A stretch of DNA of 64,000 nucleotides. It comes from Paragyromitra xinjiangensis (taxonomy: Eukaryota; Ascomycota; Pezizomycetes; Pezizales; Discinaceae). The notes beneath the pieces are model-generated. The model worked only from the letters and a program-made list of their open reading frames with translations. It was not told where the DNA came from and did not search any database. The position numbers and the translations under genes were made by a program. Positions 46,461 to 58,335 of this stretch are shown in pieces (within the stretch, counting starts at the first letter, position 1; each line of letters opens with the position of its first letter). The DNA lies in contig JBCAMK010000017.1 of assembly GCA_038503065.1 (NCBI GenBank), forward strand, positions 310,001 through 374,000. Reading direction: 5' to 3'.

Positions 46461-48199
46461 GAGGTATTTTCTTGAGAGGGGTCGGGGGTCAAAACCGGTT
46501 GATATTAGCTGCTGGAGATAATCTTAATAGGAGAGCTCTGCCTGTGGGAGCAGGGGGAGGGGGAGGGGGGGAGGGGGGGAGATAGTAGTGGAAGAGGGGG
46601 TGGTGAAGGAAGAGATAGAATAGACATTGATGTTATTTAGTGGAGAAAATGGGAGGGGTGCTAATTTTTGGCTTGGTTCTGGGCGTATGCAGCATCACGA
46701 GATAGATTAATGAATCACGTGGTGTTATCCCGATGGTCAAATCGGCTCGAATGAGTTCTACCATCAGCCAAAAGACATCTCGCCCAGCTGTCTATGTATG
46801 AATCCACATAAAATCTTCAGACTCTCTTTCCTCTCGTGTTTTCCCCTCCCGTACAACGGTGGGGTGTCTATGTACATGAAACCTCGCTTCCTAGTCGGCT
46901 CGTTGTCCTAAGATCGAACATACATGTAGGTCTCTCGGTTGTTAGCGGTGTGATTTTCTTCAATTATTATTTTCACTTTGAGTCATGAGTTGTCACGTCG
47001 CTCAGTAGCTAGATTTTGCTGAGTAAACATCCATCGACGCCCAAAAACTTGGCTAGTGAAGAATGGGTTTGCTATACTCCTCTATTTGGCCCTCCATTAC
47101 TAAAGAATTTAGAGTGGGGTGGCTTCAGCTCTAATACCTTCTTGAAGGGTGGGGGTGGCTTAACTTGAAGCTATTCTAATTAATAGTTGGCTCGGCGCAC
47201 ATAAATTTCGATTTATTACCCTTTGTCCCTCCATATAACGTCATCCAATAGGAAAGCCCTGTTGGGGACAGAAATAGAGTGGAATATCTTGGGTGGCAGG
47301 TTTTGGCGGCGAAGTACCAAAATAATTTCTCCGTCTCGGCGCTTACCGACCCATATGCCTAGGGCTTATAGGCCTTAGGCGTTACTAAATGGTGCTAATC
47401 GGGAATTTGAACCCAATCATATCTGCAGTCTACCCGCCTGCTCATCTGGTCATCTTGAGCATGGTGGTACGGTTAGTTATGTCAACCAACATTTTGGAGT
47501 TATGCACAACCACTCAAATAAATACAGTTCTACGCTGCAGTGTACAAAAGCTCCTATCCCAGCAATTACAAAATGATGCCCAAAATGAGTCTTCCCCCCA
47601 GCTTCCATGTAATATGCACCGGCAAGATGTATAAAGGAAAACTTTTTAACCCAGCTGACTAGAGAAGATGCACTTGGATAACCGAAGGATAAAAAAATAA
47701 AGCCGCCACCCCTGACATCAGAAACGTGGGTTTCCGTCGTTCGTACAACTCATCTCCCTGAGCCACCTACCACAGCCATCATCCACTCACAGCAAAAAAA
47801 AGGGAAAGCAAAAAGGAAAAGAGGACAAAGAATCGACTTTACAAGAAATTAACAAGAATAGAGGTATCACGACCATAGGAAACACACTAATGCAACCAAT
47901 AAGAAAACGCTAACACTCGTAACTCCGGAACAGGAATATAATAAGGAAACCACTAAGAAAGAAATACCCACAAACCCCTGCCCACCCAAAGGATAAAGGA
48001 AAAAAAGTAGCATATTATGCTATCCTTCATCTCCTGCATGTATTAAGTCTACTCCCTCGCGATCTATAGTCTCAGATCACTCTCATACTACGGGTTTAGT
48101 GCTGAAACCGCAGCTTCATCTGTATCATTTCCCTTCCAATGTAAGGATCATTGTACATGTATAGTCACGTCTATTAGATGTTGAATGCTATTGTTGGCT
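46461..48199. other. Intergenic, verprolin-like 5' region and CHS7 3' flank
   Basis: A strong C-rich tract on the minus strand (46546-46605) could encode the missing polyproline N-terminus or be the polypyrimidine tract of an intron. Beyond it no gene is recognised; an 81-codon plus-strand frame at 47389-47634 has no family features. The last several hundred bases are A-rich, probably the CHS7 3' flank. Confidence 0.45.
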
Positions 48200-49363
48200 T
48201 CAGTAGCGATCAGAGAAACCACCATATCCTTGACTCATGCGGTTGCCACCGTTACTGTGGTATGTGCTAGTAGCGTATTCGCTCTGAGAGCCCTGGTGTT
48301 CATAGATTGTCGCTCTTCGGTCTTCTTCCGGCAATAATTCCTTGACTTCCCAGACGTTTGTTTTTGTGCCGACGCTAAACTCGAGATCTTCTTTGGTGAT
48401 GGAATCCCAATACTGTTTTCGAGGTCAGTGATCTGATAAACATAAATTTATGATTGTAGATAATTACCTTGTAAACCATCATGACACCAAGCAAGTTGCA
48501 GATTGAGGCGAAGAAAAGTCCATCTAGGTAATGATAAACCTCATCGCAGATTTTGCGGCTGAAGACATAGAGCATCACCTGCCCAACGACGAAGAAGAAT
48601 ACACCGAATGTGATGTCACCCATGGGCCATCTATCTCCAAGAGTTCCGACCACCAAAATGACTTGGCAAGCGACATAGACGAACAAGAACAGGGCGTTGA
48701 TAACGTAGAGAACGATGAACAGTGGTGTCGTGGTTGTAGGGTCCAATCCAGCCCAACCCTGGAAAGTACAGATCGCAACACCACCAGTGACGAGGAACAT
48801 CACGAGCGAGCACAGTCGCAGAAGCCATACCGAAAGAGCGGTACCATCTTCATAGACCTGGAACCCGATGAAACCGTTGATGAGGAGGCAAGTGAACAGG
48901 GCGGACGACAGCCCAGCCTGGACAGCAACGAAATAGGCGTAAGGAGCGGATCCGATGGGGACGACACCCGAGTCCAGGCATAATGAGATGACAGTGAGGA
49001 GCATAAACAAGTAGAAAAATGATGTGATTTCCTTCCGGCCTGATTTAGGCTATTAGCACTTGGGGCACGTGAAGAACTCGAGAAATAGGGGTGAAGAGTT
49101 GAGAACTTACCAACAGCTGTGAATTTTGAACGTACATGCAAGACCATTATCGAGCACATGACAAGTGCGAGAATATGGACAAAATCATTTGCAGCCTGGA
49201 ATATCATCGTATTTGCCCACTCGATGCTTCGCGAGTAACATAACGCCTCTATTCCCGCCCCAGTGCTAGTGATGATGGCCTTTTGGCTGTTGTAAGGTCC
49301 CACAAGCGAACATAGTGGTATAGGCGCCGTTTCGCATATTGATTGGAAACTTCCAAACGACAT
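48200..49363 (-). CDS. CHS7: Chitin synthase export chaperone Chs7, 345 aa
   Basis: Chs7 is an ER membrane protein needed for folding and ER exit of class-IV chitin synthase. Exons 49363-49111, 49039-48468 and 48412-48200 join in phase; introns are 71 and 55 nt. The start [20 protein letters not shown] is the usual Chs7 N-terminus. Other conserved stretches are [20 protein letters not shown] (across intron 1), [80 protein letters not shown] and [18 protein letters not shown] (across intron 2). Seven hydrophobic segments fit the family. The C-terminal tail is hydrophilic and Ser/Tyr/Gly-rich, ending GYGGFSDRY. Frames on the other strand at 48531-48983 are shadows. Confidence 0.96.
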
Positions 49364-51236
49364 GATGCTCGACGTCGAAGTATTGAAGGCGAGCGAGCGA
49401 GGGAAGCGACAAGAGTATGCTCGTTAGTAGTGTGTCGCTGTCGTGAGGTTTAAGTTACGCCAAGAGGAGGGCTTGGGCGCGCGTATTGGGGGAATTGCGG
49501 GTCGACGGGGTGCGAAGCGATGGAAGTCGGATGAATAAAGAGAGTAGCGGACGAGGGGCCGGGAAGCTAGCGGGGTCGACAGGAATGGAGCTTTATCTCT
49601 TCCTTCCTTGCCTTCTTCTTTCTTGCCTCGTGCGTTTCCCTTCGTCTTCGTCTTCCTTGTTTTCGCCGTCGACCTCTCAGAGAATTTGGGGGTTGGTTTG
49701 CGCTTCTGTGGGTGGTTGTCGTGGTGATGGGAATCGAGCCCCTTGCATCGCTTTCCCAGCCCCCATTCCAGTATCCGTGCTTCGTTTAACGGGTACATTG
49801 AGTACCTGGCAATATTTCAGCCCGCTTGCTCTCACGGAGTCTCACAGAGTCTCACTCGCACCCGCTCTCGCCCACAGTCTGCTCACCCAGTGCGCATTCC
49901 TGTACTCACCCAATAAAACTCTCGCTCTCCGCTCTCCGCTCTGCGATGCCTGCCCTAGTCATCTATTTGTATGTTCGGCAAAGCCTTAGTCGCAGGGCTG
50001 CTGACATTTCTGGTTCTTCTAAGGAATCCCTATACCCTGGCAATATGTAAACTCGGACCTCTATCGAGCTTTTCTTATCTTCTAAGGCCAATTCCTTGTA
50101 CAAATGCCTCTCGGGACGGCTGTTTGGGCTAGGATGATGCCATTTGTTTGGGCGGCCAATGATGATGGAGTGGGAGCCGATTCCTTGTGTTTGATTGATT
50201 GGACTTTTCTCCCGCAGCTAATAAGCACTTATTGCTGATCCGCTGGGTTATATTTTCGAAAAATCCTTCCAACGGCCTTGCATATGTCTTGCACTTTTCT
50301 TTGCTTCTTATTTCTTTCCTTCTTCTTAGTACAACTTTGCGCTATGCGTCAGGACTTAGGACAGTGGGTCTCTTTTCTTTGCGATTATGCCGCTATCCTA
50401 TTTTTTTATTACTCTAGTCTATATACTCGCGTTTCAACTGTGGCCTCTAGATACTGTTTTCTTTTCTTTTCTTTTACTTTTACTTGCCGATCATTATCAA
50501 TATCGGACGACTCCTGTTACGCAGCTAAAGTAGAAGGAACAAGCACCCATATCTTGTGACCTCCTCGAGTTTCTGGGCTTCAGCCCATTGCCTCGCTTTC
50601 TATAGCAATACTAGGGCATGAGGTGAGATGATATGTGTTAATCCCCCAAGAATGGGGGCGCACTAGAATTGTAAACTGTCTCTCTCAGCTTCATTAGGAG
50701 GACCTGAGGCAGAGGCTCTGCCTTAAACAGCAGGGTTGAGATTAGGTGCGCAAACAAACAACTTCATTGTTTGAGTACATGTAGTTGGACAAGACTACCA
50801 GGGATGAGTGTCTCGGAATCATACCGAGTGGATTGGGCGCCAGTCTTGCTCATGGTGTCGAATAATAGCTGTGTCATGACGACTATGGAGACCATGAGGG
50901 CAGCTTTTTTTTTATAAAGACCTCTCATTCCCATCAGTACTTCCAGATATTCACTACATCTCAGATATCCACGCCGGCTCTTTGTCTCGAAACAGTTGCT
51001 GAAGTGAAGCTTTCAATAGATAGCTTGAAACTATCTTGTGATTTCAATTTCGAATATCCATCGGTCCACTTGGTCTCTAAAAAGCTATCCTGTGATCTCA
51101 CAATAAAACAACCCGTAGGTAAGTTTTTTTTGAAGGAAGCTAGTTTTTTCTACGGTTTTAATTAATTCTCATATGGGCTTTAGTCTATATATAGATATAT
51201 ATCCGCTCCGTTCAAAAACCTGTCCTACACAGCACA
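49364..51236. other. Intergenic, CHS7 upstream region
   Basis: The first 600 bp is C/T-rich on the plus strand, with repeated CTCTC and CTCACxGAGTCTCAC words, a likely promoter/5' UTR for CHS7. Long frames there (167 codons + and 124 codons -) overlap and come from the compositional bias. CTCTCCG and TTTTCTTTTCTTTT repeats occur at about 49925 and 50458. No gene seen before 51237. Confidence 0.45.
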
Positions 51237-51410
51237 ATGTGCGACCATACGGTCACCTACTTCTGCCATAGTGACTGCAGGGAGCGTGAACGTCACGCGC
51301 ACGAGACTTTGGAGAGTGGTCCCAGTAACGGGAGGTGCGACGAAGCTCCTCATAAATACTATAAGTTGGAACCAGGAGAATGCAAATTGTGCAACAAGCA
51401 CACGATATAG
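51237..51410 (+). CDS. Cys-rich mini-protein, 57 aa
   Basis: A single short frame begins ATGTGCGACCATACG and ends TAG. The protein starts MCDHTVTYFCHSDCRERERH and has six cysteines and six histidines, with a C-terminal pair C-x2-C (GECKLCNKH). There is no signal peptide, so it is likely intracellular, and the Cys/His spacing would suit binding a zinc ion. Small fungal proteins beginning MC-x-H-T with a CxxC near the end are familiar to me as an uncharacterised group. It lies 170 bp downstream of an AT-rich TATATATAGATATATAT tract, which could serve as promoter. No intron is needed. It is below usual gene-calling length, and no transcript evidence is available here. Confidence 0.55.
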   Translation: MCDHTVTYFCHSDCRERERHAHETLESGPSNGRCDEAPHKYYKLEPGECKLCNKHTI

Positions 51411-54400
51411 AACTGTTTCTACAAACTGTTTTATCGGTTATTAAACCCGGCGACAGATGTTAAACCATAAGAAAACTACAGTTTGGACAGAAATAGGGAC
51501 TGTATCCGATCAGTCGAATCAGGAAGGAGAGCCGTGTGGGGTGAGTGTGGGGTGTGGAGTTATTCATTGTGCACGCTTGAGTATTTTTCTCTCTAGCGGG
51601 TTATCTCATGTTTCCTATTCCTCCACCACTCAGTCATTATTTTCTTTTTTTTATACACTTAAGGGAGTCCTCTTCTTCGGTTGGCGGTTTTCATGCACTT
51701 TGTGGGTCTACTTTAACGTTTCCCGGTTTTTTCTTTTTGGAGCTTTTGGTGGTCAGCGGCCCGTTTCGTTTTCTGATTCTTTTCCCCGTATCTGCGGGTA
51801 TGTTGTCCGGGTTTTCATTCTATAAGAGAGATCTCTATTGGCAGTTATATCTGCACTTTTATTCTGTTTTGTGACACTAGGCTTTTGATGCACTCCACTT
51901 TATTCAAATCACATTTATTTGCACTACGCACTTCCAAGGAATTTTTTGACCCGTACTCAACTTAAGCTCCACCCGTTTGCGATCGCCATATCAAGAAATG
52001 CACTTTTTTTTTAGCCGTTCCTGGATGCCCGGTGAATGGGCCATTTTGTTGTATTCCTTTCGCCGAACATTCAGAGGTCTCTTGAAGCTAACCTGCCGTA
52101 GCGCCGTGTTCCCTTAGCTAGACTAACCATCCGCCCCTTCTTTCAGGGGCCTTTCTAGAGTCTATTAGGACCAACTCACACGTAGCTTTGTGTCCCCAAC
52201 GAGATCTATAATTTACTTTCTCCTTCAGGGACCGTTCTAGAATCTCTTAGAATATATATATCCTTCTGTGCCACAATATTTTTGCTTCTTCTATTCGTCA
52301 GGTTATGCAGGTTCGTTCGTTTAAGCTGAAATAGCTAAGACGAGCTAGCGGCCCGCGTCTGGGATCAGAGTATGGGAAAGAGGGGTGAGAAAACTAGATG
52401 CAGATGTGTGGGATCAAAAGAAATAATGACGACGTATGCATGTAGGTCAAAATTCAACTGGCCTGTTTGAAGTGTTAGGGGCGTACATGTAATTATGTAA
52501 GATTAGGATGGCCAGGTACTCGGTCAAAGCAACGGAGGCGATGAATTGACTTAGGGATTGCTCTGGGAACTCTGGGTTCTTCCGTTGTATGGCTGTGGTT
52601 CAGCTCGAAATTCTCCTGGGGTGCAGGGGAAGCAAACGGCCGTCCCGAAACCAACCCGACAGAACGCCAGTATCAATGCCCCACCAGTTCGTCGAGTCAT
52701 CACTAATAGTGATGCTGCACTCTCCTTGCTTTTGAGTGGGGTGAAACGGTAGGTGGGTGAAGGCGTGATAGGATGAGTATCCACCTTAAGACAGCGTATC
52801 CCTAGATTTAGTTAGGCTTTCGTGTGAAATATCGGCTAGTGAGGAGGGGGGGAGGTTATGATCCTTCGATTGGCCGCCCTAGATATCAAGCAATTTGTAC
52901 CAGTGCAAGTGCAAGTGCAAGTTTATCTCGAAGATTTTGTCTAAAAAGCAACAACAACATTGGCAGGGAATGGAAATGGCAAGAGATGGGAGAGGGTATC
53001 CCACGGAAAAGGTACAAGCAAGGTAGACTGCTTGGGTTCGATCCTCAGCTTATGTTGATCTTGCGTACGCCATGGTATCATAACGGCTGACCTGAAATTT
53101 GCATGAATCTAAGCTAATGGCCATGGTTCTAGAGATGCTGCAGCTGATTGATGGAAGTTGCACGCATCCGCGGCTGCAAGATGTCGTATTCTCACAGTTT
53201 ATATTACCTCAGGCAATGCCCCCTGCTATATTATGAAGATATACTCCACTAGATGCTGGTAACGTCCTCGATCTCGAGGAGGGAAAGATAACATCACCGT
53301 CGCCAGCATACCTATTTTGTAGCCTTTACAACCGAAATACGGCTTCCCCCGCTTGTACCGCAGGTATTGACTTGAAGAACACTACCAGGAAACCGCTATG
53401 CACCCCACATCTCTTCTGCTAGAACCCATCTACTAAAAGCCCTGATCCTCGTCTGACCTTCAACCATCAAAGGTAATTAGAGCTGTGTCAACTTATGGCC
53501 CATCTATGTTAGTTTTGACCCATATGCCACCATTCACAACCAAGATAGGTCAGGCTTACCGGTATCTAGGGACCCTATTCCAGAAGCATCATACTCCACG
53601 GAAACGCGGAAATCAATGTTACGATATAATATACATGTAGTCCCAGTCAAATCTTATTGCTACGCTGACTTGCTGACAGGGACTAATCTGCAAGTCATTG
53701 CCAATGGAACCGATCGGGAAGCCAAGAACTGGATCGACGAATTGCGGAGGAGCTTTAAGGGTGCGCAAAGAGGAGTAAAGTATAGTACACAGAGGGAGGT
53801 AAGTGGCGGCAAGGATGGTACCTAGTAACAATGGGTGTTGAGACAACGCTTAAGTTAAGGAAGATAGCTCATTTTTAAGCTTGTTATCGGGGAAAATAAT
53901 TTTTTCGAGCTGTCTTACCTTGGCCGCTCGGTTTAACTCGGTTTTTTGCATAAGCTGAAACAGGTGGGATTGGGATGCAGAGGTGAACGAGTGATATGGC
54001 GAGACGGAGAACATAGATCCTGTTTAGGCATCGGTTAGGTGCGCATTCTGTATATAAAACCTCAAATTGGGCCGAGCTCAGCAGACTTTGACTCACAGGA
54101 TATCACTCAATGTGATATTTGGATTTCTGGTCAGGCGACAGGATCGTTTTCTGTTACATTCCCATAACCGAGTTTTAATTCTCGAGCCTATCATGTGAGC
54201 ACCTGTATTTAATTGCAGCGTTGGAGCTGCCTGCCTATATTGCTGGGATGGACTGCAATTCGGGTTTCTTGGACACGCACAAAGTCACCGATATCGACGG
54301 GTTCGTCCGTTCATTAATACAAAACTAGCGCTGAGACCCACAAAGTCGTCGCCATCGAACGATCCCCCTTCCCCCCAGAACATTGTTTTAACAACCCCTG

Positions 54401-56214
54401 CCAGATGACCCCTGTTCCAGCAACCGGCTGCAGTCTCCAAATGTCTTATTCGTTCGCATCGGAAAAATTCCTACGATCACTGATAATAGCCAGCTGAGAT
54501 AGATCTTGCTCCAGTCTGCTGCCCCTGCAGCATGACATCAGGGTAGTGAGAATCGGAAAATATAAATATCGCGGGAATTGCGGTTCCGAAGATGGGAAGC
54601 TTTAATTCTTTTAATTTGCGTTTGTATTGGTCCCACAGTCTTACTATTTCGGGCCGGGGTAATTATCCCTGTTGCGAAACTCGACAGCCGCAGAGCCCCG
54701 CAGAGCCCCGCAGAGCCTCGCAGAGCCCCAAAAAGAGCCGCGCAGAGCCCCTTACCTCTGCACGGATCTTTTATGACTCAAGCCACCGCTCAACTTCCTT
54801 TGCATCTTTTGGTTAAAGTTATTCCTGTAAATACCAGATATTAAAGAGTACAGTTGATAATATGCCATTAGACTACGCGTAAAGGCACTGCTAGTTGTGA
54901 GGCCAGCCCTCCCTTTGAGCATGTTTGGGTCACGAGGTATCACTCGCGCTTTCTGCTGATCATGCGAAAGCACTGGGCGGACCTACGGCTAGTGTGGAAG
55001 CCGTTTTCAAAGCTGAAAATCTGGGGTTGTAGGCAGAGCCTATTTTATCAGGATCAGAGCAGGGTCTACGTTACATTAATGTAATATAATCTCCTCCACG
55101 CAAAACCCCTTTTAGCCTTTTTAACGGTAGAGTCGTACTGGGGAAGCCTGGCGAGGTACTTCGACTGATTCCGCCTTTTGATGTTCTTCCCCTTCCTCGT
55201 CACCATCATCTTTGATTCACATACCAACTCATTTTCAAACCGCTACTACCCCTGCATCTGCTCCCCTGCCATCCAGGGTTGGTTCTTTTGCCTGTGCCGT
55301 GGTTTCCAGGCGAAGCTGTGAGTACTTCACTCGAATGGCAAATGCAACAAGTTCGCTAATACTGATGGACATTGCCATACCAGGAGTTTGTGTTTTCCTG
55401 TTAGATCACCGCAACCTTGTACTCACATCTTTCTGAATAACACGTGTGTTTATTTACTCTCCTCCTGGTTCGTCTTGCACCCAAGGAGCACAATTACAGC
55501 CCTCAATCATCAACAGTGGCACAGAATGAGCAGGAGAGTATAGGTTTTCTCTGCTTCTCTTCATTTTGCTGGTATCTATTCAATTGGATGTCTTCGGAGC
55601 TCCACTCGGGCGAAACCTATTTTGCCAGCTACACAATGGGGCCTATATACTAGTATATAATACGCATTTTGGGCTAGGTTGCACTTGTGCCGAGTCTTTG
55701 CCGGAAATGCCACAAGAATCCGAGACACTTGGGACCGCCAATGACTTATCATAGTAGGTCGAAGCTATCTTCGATGACAGTGCACAGCGAAACATATCAC
55801 TGAGTGCTATCGAACCTTTCACGTTCCAGGGGAATAGGCTATCCATATGAAAAGAGGAGATAGTGGGGATGAACTATAACATGGCCCACTTAAACGACTT
55901 ATCATTAGTTGGAGGTTGTTGGTTCTACATTTAGTGATACATGCAAAATTTGGGGTCCAAGGCTCTTGGGGACCTTGATTGGCTTTTGAATTAATTAGCC
56001 ATGGAGGAGGTATTTGTGCCACCAAAACATAGATTATGAAGTTGTTTGGCGACCCTAATGGTACCAGGAAGCGATGACAGGGTATGTGGCCTGGAATAAA
56101 ACTCCACTGTGTTCTGAATACCGCATCAATTGCCTATCGTATAATGCACTCCACTAATCATACAATTATCTCTAGCGATCCGCTGAATCAAATCGAAAAA
56201 CGAATTTTACCCCA
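51411..56214. other. Gene-free block
   Basis: About 4.8 kb with no gene I can support. A pyrimidine-rich patch with a 122-codon frame (51457-51825) has no family features. A diverged 33-bp direct repeat (TTTCAGGGGCCTTTCTAGAG and CTTCAGGGACCGTTCTAGAA) lies at about 52141 and 52226. A short tandem GCAGAGCCCC array spans about 54690-54755. Other frames are under 90 codons. Confidence 0.45.
54690..54755. repeat. Short GCAGAGCCCC tandem array
   Basis: The 12-bp unit CGCAGAGCCCCG-like recurs about five times with small changes (one unit reads AAAAAGAGCCG). It lies in no recognised gene. Confidence 0.5.
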
Positions 56215-57953
56215 TTACCAGCCATCGAAATTGCCAAATCCACCGCCTCCTTTTACCTTCTTCTTGACCGGCTGCTCATACGTAAACTCATCTTCCTCTA
56301 CTATGCCCACAATTTCATCTTCATCCCCTGCCGCCGCGGCTGCTGTGGCTGCTTTCAAGTATTTCCCAACCCCACTATTGCTTTCCGACTCATCCGCCTT
56401 CCTTCTAGCATCCCGTAATCTCTTTCCAGTCCAAGTGGTCATGTCATCGTCTGTACCAACTCTTTTACGCTCTTCCTCCTGTTTCTCTTTTTCCTGCTCT
56501 TCCGCTTGCTTCTTCAAAAATTCTTCAAACGGATCTATAAATACTACGACGTCGTTTATCACAATGTCTTTCGTCGGGCGGTCGCCTTCACCGGTGGGTG
56601 TGGTTTCCATCTTGTCAAGTACGTCTAGCCCACCAACAACCCGGCCAAAAATGGTGTGTTTCCGGTCTAAGTGCTTCGCCGCCCTATACGTAATAAAGAA
56701 CTGGCTACTATTGGTGTTCTTTCCCTTGTTTGCCATACTAATCACCCCCCTTGTATCGTGCAGTAACGGACTCTCCCACTCATCATCAAAGTTTTTCCCC
56801 CAGTAACTCTGTCCTCCCCTACCTGTTCCAGTCGGGTCTCCGCCCTGTACCATGAAATTCCGGATTGACCGGTGGAACTTGACTCCTTTATAATAGCCTT
56901 TCTGTGATAGCTTGACGAAGTTATAGACTGCCTTAGGAGCATAGTCTGTGTGCAGTTCGATATTGAGGTTACCTAGGTTGGTGTTAATGCTCGCATAACC
57001 TTTGTATTTGATCCTCTTAGGTTTAAGCATGTACTCCTCGTCCGAGAGAAGGGCACGTTCGGAGGATGTGTGGGGTGTCATAGATGTCGATGTGAACGAG
57101 GCGGCGGCTTTTCCGGTTGTGTGACGTGCGGCGTTGTAAGGGACTGGGCGAGATGCGTTAGGGTTCGACCCCCCAGCAGCTGATTTTGCCAGCGCCGTAG
57201 CCGAGCGTGGTGCAGCAGGGTTGTGATTTGGGTCAGAGGACTTTGCAGCGCGGGCTTTTGCAACAGCAGCTTTGGCAGCGAGGATCTTCGCGGAGGAACC
57301 CGTGGCAGCGAGGTTTATGTTATTGAGGGGGTCTGCGCGCTCGGCTTCTTGTGTAGGGGTAAGGGTGGAAAGGCCTTGTTGGAGGTAATTAAAGCCGCTC
57401 ATATCGCGGTTCGAAAGGTTGTGGGGGTCCTGCAACGTGATGATGTCTTTGCGCGTGAATTCATCATCGCTTACTAGGTCTTTCCAGTGTTTCGGTTTGA
57501 TGTTGAGGCGCTCGACGGTGTCCCAGGCGAAGACATTCCCGCTCGTCTTGAGGGCAACAATATGTGTGTTGTCTGTGAACACCTTGAATGTGACTGGATC
57601 GCAATACTCTCCATCGTCATTTTTGTGTACGTTTAGTTTCAGTAGCTCTGAGTAGGCTAGCTTTTGCCCCGTCACTGGGTTGGTCCCGTGCTTTTTGAGC
57701 CACGGGATGATGTTGGTGAGATCAAAGATTATCCCGTCGGTGGTGCATACTGGGTGCGTAAAGGGCTGCAGTGAGAGTGCGCAGAAGTTGTAGGGGAGGC
57801 GACGGAAAGGGAGGGTGTTTTTGGAGGCGAAACCGGTAGAGGCGCCGAAATCGTCAGAGGCCCATTCCGAATGCGTTATATAGAGCTTGTCGGTTCCTAA
57901 GGCGGATTAGTAGGTATTCGTGGATGTTGGAGGGTGTACGTACCTTTCCCCAT
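56215..57953 (-). CDS. PPIL2/Cyp60-type U-box cyclophilin, about 563 aa
   Basis: This protein joins a U-box (ubiquitin ligase) to a cyclophilin-type prolyl isomerase domain and is a nuclear, spliceosome-associated factor. Exon 1 is only 10 nt (57953-57944, coding MGK plus one base); exon 2 runs 57896-56215, with a 47-nt intron containing CTACTAATCC. The product starts MGKGTDKLYITHSEWASDDF, the usual start of this family. The U-box (about 36-110) includes LPYNFCALSLQPFTHPVCTT and IIPWLKKHGTNPVTG. A linker rich in Ala/Lys/Arg follows. The isomerase domain (about 300-455) has YAPKAVYNFVKL, VKFHRSIRNFMVQGGDPTGT, ANKGKNTNSSQFFITYRA and HLDRKHTIFGRVVGGLDVLD; the catalytic Arg of FHR is present, while the position of cyclophilin A Trp121 is His. 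The C-terminus is Glu/Lys-rich and ends GGGGFGNFDGW. Confidence 0.95.
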
Positions 57954-58335
57954 GGCAAATTGTGAATGCTTGTAGAGCTGTGATGTTGTTTTGCGAGGCT
58001 CAACGCGAAGATCTCGAGGCGTGTCAACAGCCACAGCTTAGCGCCACGGTCGACTCGGAGCTTTAATCCCGGGATGGAATCCCTAGCCCCGATCTGCCGA
58101 TAGTGGGGCATTTGTGGCGTGGCGGGGAAGCTTGTAACGTGACGTACGCGTAACTCTTCCAGTAATCGGTTCCTGAGCTTTATTGCTCATTGTAGAGGAT
58201 GCTATCTACATCCCCTCTGAACGCCTCTGTCCCTTTATCCTGCAGTACCCCTTATCGCTGTATTCTTATCAAGTCTGCATCTTGTCAATATACTCCTGCC
58301 CTCAGGTTCCAGTCTCAGCTGTATAAACTCTCAAA
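57954..58335. promoter_or_regulatory. Shared divergent promoter, PPIL2-like / F-box-RCC1 genes
   Basis: The start codons of the two divergent genes are 382 bp apart, so both promoters lie here. GTGACGTACGCGTAAC at about 58140 is the most striking GC-rich word; it includes TGACGTA, similar to an ATF/CRE half-site core. This is an observation only. Confidence 0.5.

Noticed and set aside
48531..48983. 150-codon plus-strand frame
   Set aside because: It is exactly antisense to conserved CHS7 exon 2 and has no family features.
49424..49989. Frames of 124 (-) and 167 (+) codons upstream of CHS7
   Set aside because: Both derive from C/T-rich promoter sequence and overlap each other.
53000..53080. 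Possible tRNA T-arm (GGGTTCGATCCTC)
   Set aside because: The flanking bases do not form a 5-bp T stem and no acceptor, D or anticodon arm is present upstream.
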